Below are positions 26,434 through 34,376 of a stretch of 64,000 nucleotides of DNA, in pieces. This stretch comes from Saccharospirillum alexandrii. Lineage in GTDB: Bacteria > Pseudomonadota > Gammaproteobacteria > Pseudomonadales > Natronospirillaceae. Under the pieces are notes generated by a model. That model ran no database searches. It was not told the origin of the DNA and worked only from the letters and a program-made list of their open reading frames with translations. Each line of letters begins with the position of its first letter. Positions within the stretch are counted from its first letter, which is position 1. The stretch is from the NCBI RefSeq assembly GCF_004000275.1, contig NZ_RCIP01000002.1:991781-1055780 (forward strand), in the 5' to 3' direction. The position numbers and the translations under genes are program-made.

Positions 26434-28470
26434 TTACAGATCTTTGGTTAACCGCAACGCATCATATATGGCTGCATGGGTATTGCGTGATTCAACCGCA
26501 TCGCCAATGCGAAACAACTGAAAACGACCGCCTTCATTACGCACCACGTTTTGCGGTTTGCCCACAATCAGATCATCGTAATTCACTTCACCGCCGTTGC
26601 TGGCGTACGGCTTAAGATCGAAGTAGATGTCTGCCATGGGGGTAATGCCGTAATTCACGACAACCTGATCGACGTGACGTTCGTGGTTAAGGTCGAGATA
26701 ATCGCTGGTGATTGTGGCCACCAGGCTATCCGCATTACGCTCAACCGACTTCAAACGATAGGTCGGCGTAAAGGTCACATTGGGGCGTTGCAGCGCTCTC
26801 ATGTAGGGCACCAGGTTCATCGCCATGATCTCGGCCGAAAAGGTTCGATCCGGCGTCATGATCTCCAGTTCGGCACCGGTTCTGGCAATGATCTCCGCCG
26901 CCTGAAGTGCCGGGTGATCGCCTGCATCGTCGAACAACAGAACGCGTTTTCCAGGTTTGATGTGACCCGATAAAATATCCCAGCTATTGACCACCAGGTC
27001 GTGCCCCACCCCGGGTTTGTCTTCAATCGGGTAACCACCGGTGGCAACAATCACGACATCCGGGTTCTCCTGACGTACCTCATCCGCTTCGGCCCAACAG
27101 TTGTAGCGAATCTCGACACCCAGTTTGTCGCACTGCGCCAGGCGCCAGTCGATGATGGCGATCATCTCGCGCCGGCGTTCGCTTTGCGCGGCTAACCGCA
27201 CCTGGCCTCCGGCCTGACTCATGGCTTCCATGACCACCACCTCATGCCCGCGTTCGGCGGCGACTCGTGCTGCTTCCAATCCGCCCGGCCCGGCGCCGAT
27301 CACCAGAATACGACGTTTCTGCCCGGCCCTGGGAATATCGTGCGGCATGGTGGTTTCACGCCCGGTGGCGGCGTTGTGTATGCAATAGGCGGCACCGCCC
27401 TGGTAGATGCGGTCGAGGCAGTAATTGGCACCAACGCAGGGGCGTATTTCTTCCTCGCGCCCTTCCATGATCTTTCTCACAATGTGCGGGTCGGCCATGT
27501 GCGCGCGAGTCATGCCAATCATATCGACCTTGCCGGATTCGATGGCGTAGCGTGCGGTACCCACATCCTGAATCTTGGCGCCGTGGAAGGTGGGGAAATC
27601 GACCTGGCGTTTAATCTCGCCGGCAAAATCCAGATGCGGGGCGCTGGGCATGCCCTGAACCGGAATCACATCGGTCAGGCCCGGGTCGGTATCAATGTGA
27701 CCGCGCACCACGTTGAGGAAATCGACCATGCCGCTGTCTTTCAGGCGCCGCGAAATAGCCAGCCCTTCATCGGCGTTTAACCCGCCGGGCAGTTGTTCGT
27801 CGCCGGTATATCGCACGCCCACAATAAACTCGGGCCCGACCCGCTCGCGAATGGCCCGCAGTACATCGAACGTGAAGCGTAACCGGTTATCCAGGCTGCC
27901 GCCGTAAGGCGCTTCCAGGGTGTTCGTCAGTGGTGACCAGAACTGATCCATCAAATGCCCATACGCCTGCAGTTCAATGCCATCGAGCCCGGCGGCGTGC
28001 ATACGCTCTGCGGCGTCGGCGTAGTCACGAATCAGGCGGTCAATGTCCCAGTCTTCGACTTGTTTGGGAAAGGCGCGGTGCGACGCTTCGCGATGGTGGG
28101 AGGCGGAAACAGCCGGCAGCCAGTCGGCTTTGTCCCACCGGGTGCGGCGGCCGAGGTGAGTCAGTTGAATCATCACCGCGGTGCCATGTTCGTGGCAGGC
28201 ATCGGTCAGCTCACGCAGCCAGGGCACCACTTCATCTTTGTAGGCCAGAATATTGTTAAACACCGGCGGGCTGTCTTTCGCGACGGCGGCGGAACCGGCG
28301 GTCATGGTCAGGCCGATGCCGGCTTTGGCGCGCTCAACATGGTAAGCCCGATACAGCTCGGTAGGCATGCCGTCTACCGGGTAGGCCGGTTCATGCGCAG
28401 TCATCATCAGACGGTTTTTGATCGTCAGGTGCTTGAGCTGGAAGGGTTGCAACAACGGGTCTTGAGCCAT
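26434..28470 (-). CDS. FMN/FAD/Fe-S oxidoreductase of the DgcA / N-methylproline demethylase type
   Basis: A 678-aa two-module enzyme. Residues 1 to about 340 are an Old-Yellow-Enzyme TIM barrel (RLMMTAHEPAYPVDGMP, QLTHLGRR, HLMDQFWSPLTN). An Fe-S segment follows, then an FAD/NAD-binding module from VIGAGPGGLEAARVAAERG near residue 390. The Fe-S segment keeps cysteines 345, 351 and 363 but has Ala at 348, where trimethylamine dehydrogenase and dienoyl-CoA reductase have Cys. The ATG at 28470 has AGGAG 8 nt upstream; a start at 28533 would fall in the operator. Nearby glyA, sdaA and proC suggest oxidative demethylation of dimethylglycine, sarcosine-like compounds or N-methylproline. Confidence 0.85.
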   Translation of the reverse strand: MAQDPLLQPFQLKHLTIKNRLMMTAHEPAYPVDGMPTELYRAYHVERAKAGIGLTMTAGSAAVAKDSPPVFNNILAYKDEVVPWLRELTDACHEHGTAVMIQLTHLGRRTRWDKADWLPAVSASHHREASHRAFPKQVEDWDIDRLIRDYADAAERMHAAGLDGIELQAYGHLMDQFWSPLTNTLEAPYGGSLDNRLRFTFDVLRAIRERVGPEFIVGVRYTGDEQLPGGLNADEGLAISRRLKDSGMVDFLNVVRGHIDTDPGLTDVIPVQGMPSAPHLDFAGEIKRQVDFPTFHGAKIQDVGTARYAIESGKVDMIGMTRAHMADPHIVRKIMEGREEEIRPCVGANYCLDRIYQGGAAYCIHNAATGRETTMPHDIPRAGQKRRILVIGAGPGGLEAARVAAERGHEVVVMEAMSQAGGQVRLAAQSERRREMIAIIDWRLAQCDKLGVEIRYNCWAEADEVRQENPDVVIVATGGYPIEDKPGVGHDLVVNSWDILSGHIKPGKRVLLFDDAGDHPALQAAEIIARTGAELEIMTPDRTFSAEIMAMNLVPYMRALQRPNVTFTPTYRLKSVERNADSLVATITSDYLDLNHERHVDQVVVNYGITPMADIYFDLKPYASNGGEVNYDDLIVGKPQNVVRNEGGRFQLFRIGDAVESRNTHAAIYDALRLTKDL

Positions 28471-28517
28471 GGTCCGTCTCCTGTCGAATACCGGCTGGTT
28501 AAACACGCTATCGATCA

Positions 28518-28554
28518 TGTACACTTGTGTCAATTAAAATGACACTGGTGTACA
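28518..28554. promoter_or_regulatory. Palindromic operator between the demethylase and TetR genes
   Basis: Two 15-bp arms, TGTACACTTGTGTCA and TGACACTGGTGTACA, are inverted with 13 of 15 matches around the spacer ATTAAAA. The site lies 48 nt upstream of the demethylase start and 50 nt upstream of the TetR start, the expected place for a shared repressor site. It may be one extended or two overlapping TetR sites. Confidence 0.75.
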
Positions 28555-28603
28555 TTCAGGTAACGCCAGACGACGGAATCGTTCATTTTCATCAGAGGGG
28601 ACC

Positions 28604-29275
28604 ATGACAACCGATACCGACAAAGGCCGCGCAGAAGACTGGCTCGATGCCGCCTACCGTCTGCTGATCCAATCCGGGGTGGATGCGGTGAAAATACTGC
28701 CGCTGGCCAAAGCGCTCAACACATCCCGCACCAGCTTCTACTGGTTTTTCAAAGACCGGGAGGCTCTGCTCGACCGCCTGATCGACCGGTGGAAAGCGCA
28801 CAACACCGAGGGCCTCATTCAGCAGACCGAACGCTATGCCGACACCGTGGTTGAAGCCACGCTCAATGTGTTCGATTGCTGGCTCGATGAGCAACTGTTT
28901 GACTCGGAATTCGAATACGCCGTGCGAAACTGGGCCATGCAGAACGCCAAAGTGGCCAAAGACGTCGCCGCCGCCGACGAACGCCGGCTGCAAGCGCTGA
29001 CCAGGATGTTGCTGCGCTTCAACTACCCACCCCATGAAGCCGGCGTCCGCGCACGCACGATTTATCTAACGCAAATCGGCTATATTTCAATGCACACCCA
29101 TGAGACCAAAGCCGTGCGCATCGGTCGCTTTGCCGACTACATCCTGATTTTCACCGGCCACCCCTGCGAACGGTCTGACCTCGAACGGTTTGTCTCGCGC
29201 CATGCCCCCAACCTGCAAGACTGGTTGCAGGCTTATGACCAACGGAGAGCGGCGGAATGTCTGGAAACGAACTAG
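28604..29275 (+). CDS. TetR/AcrR family regulator
   Basis: A 223-aa protein with an N-terminal TetR HTH: WLDAAYRLLIQSGVDAVKIL, then the recognition stretch NTSRTSFYWFFKDREALLDR ending near residue 67. The rest is a helical ligand-binding domain. GAGGGG lies 5 nt before the ATG. It is divergent from the demethylase gene with a clear palindrome between them, and its end overlaps proC by 19 nt. It probably represses the demethylase and its own proC operon until a methylated amino acid or breakdown product binds. The inducer is inferred from neighbours only. Confidence 0.9.
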   Translation: MTTDTDKGRAEDWLDAAYRLLIQSGVDAVKILPLAKALNTSRTSFYWFFKDREALLDRLIDRWKAHNTEGLIQQTERYADTVVEATLNVFDCWLDEQLFDSEFEYAVRNWAMQNAKVAKDVAAADERRLQALTRMLLRFNYPPHEAGVRARTIYLTQIGYISMHTHETKAVRIGRFADYILIFTGHPCERSDLERFVSRHAPNLQDWLQAYDQRRAAECLETN

Positions 29276-30054
29276 CTGGAAGCGTTGTTGGCATTATCGG
29301 TGGTCACGGCTGGATGGGCCGCGCTCTGGGGTTGGCCCTGCTGAACCAGGGGCTGGTGTCGCCCCGCCAACTGGTGGTGTCGTCTCGTTCCGGCGGTGAT
29401 GCCTACAATGCCTGGCCGAAGGTTCGCTGTGTTAACGATAACCACGACCTGCTGGCCCTGGCAGATCTGGTGGTGCTGTCTGTGCGACCGGATCAACTGC
29501 CCGCGCTGGACCTGCCGGTTGGCGACAAACCGGTCATCTCACTGCTCGCCATGGTCTCCAGCGCAGAGCTTGCTCGCAAGACCGGCAGCGGGCGCATCAT
29601 TCGCGCCATGCCAAACGCCGCGGCACAGATTGGCGAAGCCTACATGCCCTGGCACGCAAGCGCAGCAACAAGCCGGGCCGACCGGGCCGCAGCACAGCAA
29701 TTGCTCAGCAGTTGTGGCAAGGCACGCGAACTGGCAACCGAGCAAGATCTGGATTACATGACCGCCTTAACCGGCGCCGGACCTGCCTTCCCGGCGTTGC
29801 TGGCCAGTGCCATGCTAGCGCATGCCAAACAGAAGGGCATTTCCGACGCCATCGCCTTTGAAGCCGTCATGCAGACATTGGTTGGTGGCAGCCGGCTGTT
29901 GGAACACCTGAATGCTGACCCCGAAGACATGGTTAACCGCCTGATTGAATACCGCGGCACCACGGCCCAGGGTCTTCAATGCATGATGGATAACGGGTTT
30001 CAGTCGATCGTACTGTCGGGGCTGGAGGCGGCCTACCAGGCGGCAAAACCGTAA
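29257..30054 (+). CDS. proC: Pyrroline-5-carboxylate reductase-like protein
   Basis: A 265-aa NAD(P)-dependent reductase. The Rossmann start is VVGIIGGHGWMGRALGLALL. ADLVVLSVRPDQL near residue 70 and IIRAMPNAAAQIGEAYMPWH near 113 match the ProC core, and the dimerisation domain has YMTALTGAGPAFPALLASAM near 167 with the substrate-binding TGAGPA motif. It overlaps the TetR gene by 19 nt with GGAG-like signals upstream. Linked to an N-methylproline demethylase-like enzyme, it may handle proline or a related cyclic imine rather than general proline synthesis. It deviates from housekeeping ProC in the GHGWMG loop (usually GGGNMA). Confidence 0.85.
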   Translation: MSGNELAGSVVGIIGGHGWMGRALGLALLNQGLVSPRQLVVSSRSGGDAYNAWPKVRCVNDNHDLLALADLVVLSVRPDQLPALDLPVGDKPVISLLAMVSSAELARKTGSGRIIRAMPNAAAQIGEAYMPWHASAATSRADRAAAQQLLSSCGKARELATEQDLDYMTALTGAGPAFPALLASAMLAHAKQKGISDAIAFEAVMQTLVGGSRLLEHLNADPEDMVNRLIEYRGTTAQGLQCMMDNGFQSIVLSGLEAAYQAAKP

Positions 30055-30286
30055 CAATCAACCGAACTGTTGCCATAAAAGAGGTACCCCCTCCTCTCCC
30101 TCTGTTTCGCCAGGCTTACGATGGCTAACAGTTTTTTTTCGCCAATAATGAACCGGTTCATGGAAAACCTGCATGAACCTACCAGTATGTATCTCCCAAC
30201 TTGGTTTAGCAGTACAAGGCGGAACGACTGTCTGTATTGATGGAGTTATAGGCAAAAGACAACAATAACCAACCAAGGGAAAAACC

Positions 30287-31936
30287 ATGAAATCAATCCA
30301 ACCTGTAACCCTGCTGGCGGGAGCAATAGCCACAGGCGCTTTACTCATCGGCACGGCCGCATCAGCAAACCCCTTCCATGGCAATTCGAATAATGCCCCG
30401 CCTCCGGCCCTGTCGTACTTTCTGGATGCCTACTGGAGCGGAGCCTACATGCACAAGAATGAGTGCCGGGTAATCCGCTGGGCAACGCCCATGCACATGC
30501 CGCGTTGCATGGAGGCTGAGAACATCGTGCCGTATCTGGAAACCTTCCAACGCCTGTCCGACGAAAACGACGGCAACCGGGCCTCAGGCCTGCCTGGCTA
30601 CGATGCCTCGGTCGCCTTCGTGGCTGATTCGCTCGAAGATATGGGTTACAACGTCACCCTGGATGCCTTCGACTTCACCGCGTACTACGAGCAGGGAGAC
30701 GGGCAACTGAACTCTCTGGCCCCGACGCCAACCAGTTATGTCTGGAACGAAGATTTCACCTACCTCTCCCAGACAGAACCCGGCAACGTATCCGGCACCG
30801 TTCAGGCGGTAGACCTGGATCTCGGTGCTGGCAATGCCTCTACCAGCGGCTGTGAAATCGAGGATTTCGACTCGTTTCAATCGGGCAATATTGCCCTGGT
30901 GCAGCGCGGTGCCTGCAGCTTCCAGCAAAAAGCTGAAAACGCCGCCACTGCCGGAGCCGTTGGCATCATTATCTTTAACCAGGGCAATGCCGATGATCGC
31001 ACAGGCCTGATCAACGCTACCCTGGGTGAAGAATACAGCGGCGGCATACCGGTCTTCTTCGCCACCTACGACAACGGCGTTACCTGGGCTGAAACCGATG
31101 GCCTCGTCTTGTCAATGCTGGCTGATGTACTGCGCGAGACCCGGTCGGTCGACAACGTCATTGCCGAGAGCCGCTGGGGTAACCCGGACAACGTTGTGAT
31201 GCTCGGCGCTCACCTCGACTCCGTTGCCGAAGGCGCGGGCATTAACGACAACGCGTCAGGCAGCGCCGCTCTGCTGGAAATGGCCAATCTGATGAAGAAG
31301 GCCCGTACCCGCAACAAAGTCCGCTTTGCCTGGTGGGGAGCCGAGGAGGCCGGCCTGGTTGGCTCGACCCGTTACGTTCAAAACCTGGGTGAAACCGAGC
31401 TTGAACGGATCAAGGCCTACCTGAACTTCGACATGATTGCCTCGCCGAACTTTATTTACGGCATTTACGATGGCGACGGCTCCGGGTTCGGGCTTGAAGG
31501 CCCGGCAGGGTCAGCGGCCATTGAGGGCGTGTTCCAGAAGTACTTCGAATTAAGAGGCGAATCCTATGTCGACAGCGAAATCAGCTTCCGCTCCGATTAC
31601 GCCGAATTCTTCGTAGAAGACATTCCCTTCGGCGGGCTCTTTACCGGTGCTGAGGTTATTAAGACCGAAGAGGAAGCGTTGATTTTTGGCGGTCAAGCCG
31701 GTGTGGCCTTCGACGAGTGCTACCATTCGGCCTGCGACACCATAGATAACGTCGATCTGCGCGCACTGGAGGTCAATGCCGATGCCATCGCCTTTGTCAC
31801 CTCGGTTTTTGCGCACTCTACGTACCTGATTGACGAGCAAATAGAGGCCGTTGATACCGAGCCCTCGATTCAGTCGTTCATGAGCAAAATCGCTCAGTAC
31901 AACATTACTCACTGGGGTAAGTATTGGATTAAATAA
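30287..31936 (+). CDS. Secreted M28-family zinc aminopeptidase with a PA domain
   Basis: A 549-aa exported peptidase. Residues 1-26 are a signal peptide ending GTAASA. A PA (protease-associated) insert lies at about 170-270, including NIALVQRGACSFQQKAENA. The M28 domain has the zinc ligands in order: MLGAHLDSVAEGAG (His), INDNASGSAALLE (Asp), WGAEEAGLVGS (catalytic and metal Glu), YLNFDMIASPN (Asp) and CYHSACDTIDNV (His). No C-terminal PPC domain is seen. AAGGG precedes the ATG. It would release N-terminal amino acids from extracellular peptides. A hairpin terminator follows, making it monocistronic. Confidence 0.93.
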   Translation: MKSIQPVTLLAGAIATGALLIGTAASANPFHGNSNNAPPPALSYFLDAYWSGAYMHKNECRVIRWATPMHMPRCMEAENIVPYLETFQRLSDENDGNRASGLPGYDASVAFVADSLEDMGYNVTLDAFDFTAYYEQGDGQLNSLAPTPTSYVWNEDFTYLSQTEPGNVSGTVQAVDLDLGAGNASTSGCEIEDFDSFQSGNIALVQRGACSFQQKAENAATAGAVGIIIFNQGNADDRTGLINATLGEEYSGGIPVFFATYDNGVTWAETDGLVLSMLADVLRETRSVDNVIAESRWGNPDNVVMLGAHLDSVAEGAGINDNASGSAALLEMANLMKKARTRNKVRFAWWGAEEAGLVGSTRYVQNLGETELERIKAYLNFDMIASPNFIYGIYDGDGSGFGLEGPAGSAAIEGVFQKYFELRGESYVDSEISFRSDYAEFFVEDIPFGGLFTGAEVIKTEEEALIFGGQAGVAFDECYHSACDTIDNVDLRALEVNADAIAFVTSVFAHSTYLIDEQIEAVDTEPSIQSFMSKIAQYNITHWGKYWIK

Positions 31937-31957
31937 AGGTTAACCCGGTACCACTCA

Positions 31958-31990
31958 AAGAGCAGGGCCTTGCCCTGCTCTTACTTAGTA
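31958..31990 (+). terminator. Intrinsic-type terminator after the M28 peptidase
   Basis: AAGAGCAGGGC (31958-31968) pairs fully with GCCCTGCTCTT (31972-31982) around a 3-nt loop. It lies 21 nt after the stop. The following T-run is short (TTACTTAG), so strength is uncertain. Confidence 0.75.
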
Positions 31991-32167
31991 GGGTTATCTG
32001 ACAAGACTACCTGAAGCAGTTGCTTGTGATTGAACGCCGACTCAATGGAACACCCCGCTAACGCCTGACGACCTGCCTGGCCCACTGTATTTTTTAGACT
32101 TCTGGCCTCTTGTCGGATTAACTGATCTGGAGCAACATGATACACCCAGCTGCAATGGAGCAGGCCA

Positions 32168-33373
32168 ATGCCCCAAGGAAATGCGAAAACGCCTAACCCC
32201 CTTAGTACAACGAAGGCGCTGTCAGAGGCGAACTCGGTTGCAGCACCCTTCCTGTCGCACGTCAACGGACTCTTCAATTGGGCTTTCGGCCTCATAGTGA
32301 CGGTTGGCCTTACCTCATGCGCTTCCGTAAACACCATTCACCCGCCCATAACAGCAGACGAGCCATTGCCTATCGGCACACCAGAGTCGGTAGGGTTGGA
32401 CGCAGCCCGTTTGGGCAATGTCTCAAACCAACTGGCGGCCATGCAGAGCCATCAGCTTCACAGCATGCTGGTTTTACGGAGTGGCCGCCTGGTGTTCGAG
32501 GAATACTACAATGGCTATAGCCGGGATAACCCTCATGACCTGCGCTCGGCGACGAAGAGTATCACCTCGCTATTGATGGGAGCGGCATTGGATCAGGGCG
32601 TCTTACCCAGTGTCGAAAGCCCTATCATGGACTTTCTTGCAAAAAACTACCCCAACGTCGACAACAAGGATGACATCCAGATCCGCCACTTGCTTACGAT
32701 GAGTTCCGGCCTTGATTGCGACGACTTTAATTGGCGCTCGAAGGGCCAGGAAGACCGCCTCTACCGCACTCAGGACTGGGTCGCCTCCTTTCTCGCCTTA
32801 CCGCCCGTTCACGCCCCGGGCGACGTCGCCCGTTATTGCACCGCCGGTGTCATTGCCCTGGGGGAGGTCATCGCCCAGGCTTCGGGTAGGGATTTTTCCG
32901 ACTTTGCCGATGACGCCCTGTTCGGCCCTATGGGTATTAACAACTATCGCTGGGCGAGGTTCGATAACGACGAAAAAGTCGACACCGGCGGTCACCTGTT
33001 GCTCACGCCCCAAGGCATGGCTAAGCTGGGGCTACTGGTGCTGCAAGAGGGCCAATGGGAAGGTAGCCAGCTGATACCTCGTGATTGGATTCAAGCGTCA
33101 CTCCAACCTCAAACCCAGGTGCGAGAAACACCCTATGGCTACCTCTGGTGGATGGATACGTTGCCTTACGGTGAAAAGAGGGTCAAAGTGATTTGGGCCA
33201 GCGGAAACGGGGGCCAGCTAATATTCATCGTACCCGAATACGACCTGGTCGCCGTCTTTACTGCGGGGTTTTACAATTCGGATAAAACGGCCGTACTGTT
33301 TGATATTTTCTACCGGAGTATTCTGCCGTCTGTGATTGAGCTGCAGAGCCACCTTTCAGACAGTGGGCAGTAG
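32168..33373 (+). CDS. Serine hydrolase lipoprotein of the class C beta-lactamase fold
   Basis: A 401-aa protein. A hydrophobic stretch near residues 38-50 ends in LTSC, a lipobox, so it is probably a lipoprotein with an unusually long hydrophilic N-region (or a downstream start). The catalytic motif SxxK is SATKSITS near residue 123, a YCT motif near 220 stands in the YxN position, and ASGNGGQ near 341 in the KTG-like position. DIQIRHLLTMSSGLD is also typical of this esterase/beta-lactamase-like family. The ATG at 32168 has GGAGC 8 nt upstream. Substrate is unknown; it may be an esterase or a peptidase rather than a drug-resistance enzyme. Confidence 0.85.
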   Translation: MPQGNAKTPNPLSTTKALSEANSVAAPFLSHVNGLFNWAFGLIVTVGLTSCASVNTIHPPITADEPLPIGTPESVGLDAARLGNVSNQLAAMQSHQLHSMLVLRSGRLVFEEYYNGYSRDNPHDLRSATKSITSLLMGAALDQGVLPSVESPIMDFLAKNYPNVDNKDDIQIRHLLTMSSGLDCDDFNWRSKGQEDRLYRTQDWVASFLALPPVHAPGDVARYCTAGVIALGEVIAQASGRDFSDFADDALFGPMGINNYRWARFDNDEKVDTGGHLLLTPQGMAKLGLLVLQEGQWEGSQLIPRDWIQASLQPQTQVRETPYGYLWWMDTLPYGEKRVKVIWASGNGGQLIFIVPEYDLVAVFTAGFYNSDKTAVLFDIFYRSILPSVIELQSHLSDSGQ

Positions 33374-33442
33374 AGAGGGATAAATAATGGCAAGCCAGCC
33401 TGCACTGCCGGGGTCAATAATACAGCTTATGGAGAACACCTC

Positions 33443-33865
33443 ATGGCCAACAAAACCCAACCTACCTCAACCTCCATTGCGGAATTTATAGAGTCGCTCG
33501 ACGACGAACGCCGACAAGCCGAATGCAACCAACTGATTGATTTGATGCGAGAGGAATCCGGCGAGGAACCGGTGCTTTGGGGCCCGGCCATTATTGGCTT
33601 TGGCCAGTACCATTATCGTTATGACAGTGGTCGGGAAGGTGATTTCATGCAGGTTGGATTTTCGCCCAGAAAACAGAATCTGTCGATCTACATCATCCCC
33701 GGCTTCGAGCCTTACCAAACTGTGCTGGAGCGCCTTGGCAAACACAAGCTGGGTAAGTCTTGCTTATACATCAAGCGGCTGGAGGATGTGGATACATCAG
33801 CGCTTAGAGAACTGGTGCGACAGTCACTGATTGATATGAAAGAACGATACCCTGAGAAGGCGTGA
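33443..33865 (+). CDS. DUF1801 domain protein
   Basis: A 140-aa cytoplasmic protein. The N-terminal IAEFIESLDDERRQAECNQL helix and EEPVLWGPAIIGFGQYHYRY strand, then QVGFSPRKQNLSIYII and HKLGKSCLYIKRLEDVD, match the DUF1801 (YdhG-like) family. GGAG precedes the ATG. The family has no established reaction. No signal or membrane segment is seen. It stands alone, followed by a 64-nt gap to the convergent fimbrial operon. Confidence 0.85.
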   Translation: MANKTQPTSTSIAEFIESLDDERRQAECNQLIDLMREESGEEPVLWGPAIIGFGQYHYRYDSGREGDFMQVGFSPRKQNLSIYIIPGFEPYQTVLERLGKHKLGKSCLYIKRLEDVDTSALRELVRQSLIDMKERYPEKA

Positions 33866-33929
33866 AAAGTCAGTGGACCAACCCAGTGACCCACAATATT
33901 AGAGGCCACATCAGCGCGCACCATACACC

Positions 33930-34376
33930 TCAGTAAGCCACCGTCACCACTATGTCATCGGTATAGTGCCCGGGGTAGGCTCTGGGCTGAGCGGGCACCT
34001 TGCCGTACACCCCGTGTTCGATGCTTACCCCTTCGCCGGTCAGCACCCGGGTATCGCCCGTGCCGTCCCCGAAAATAAACAGGTGCTCCTGATCGATGTA
34101 GAGGTTATAGGCCAGCGTCAGCTCGCCAACACTCATCAGGCGTTGGTTATAGGTGCCTTTGCCCGGTGTAACGCTGAGGGTGTAGGCCATGCTTTCGGGG
34201 CATTCTACAGTGAGGCTGCCGACACTTTCCGTTGGCTGATCCGCCAGCGGGTCGATCGGGCCAAACGCCAGCGGTGTTGCGCTGACCGTGCAGGCCGCCG
34301 CACCGGTCACCAGGCTGCCCAGCACCACCGGGGCCAGGTATGTTAGAACGGTTTTTGCGGTTATAAGGGTTCGCAT
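33930..34376 (-). CDS. Spore coat U (SCPU) domain fimbrial subunit, distal gene
   Basis: A 148-aa exported protein with a signal peptide of about 28 residues (ending VTGAAA), then a single SCPU beta-sandwich. Marks of the domain are the early Cys (ACTVSATPLAFG) with a partner near VECPESMAYTLSV, and the C-terminal strand ending DDIVVTVAY, which would be donated to a neighbour subunit or chaperone. It begins within the last 16 nt of the usher gene. It probably forms tip or shaft subunits of a Csu-like (sigma) fimbria. Confidence 0.88.
   Translation of the reverse strand: MRTLITAKTVLTYLAPVVLGSLVTGAAACTVSATPLAFGPIDPLADQPTESVGSLTVECPESMAYTLSVTPGKGTYNQRLMSVGELTLAYNLYIDQEHLFIFGDGTGDTRVLTGEGVSIEHGVYGKVPAQPRAYPGHYTDDIVVTVAY

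Noticed and set aside
28471-28533. Longer N-terminus of the demethylase
   Set aside because: The extra 21 codons lack a ribosome site and begin inside the palindromic operator; the start at 28470 has AGGAG at good spacing.
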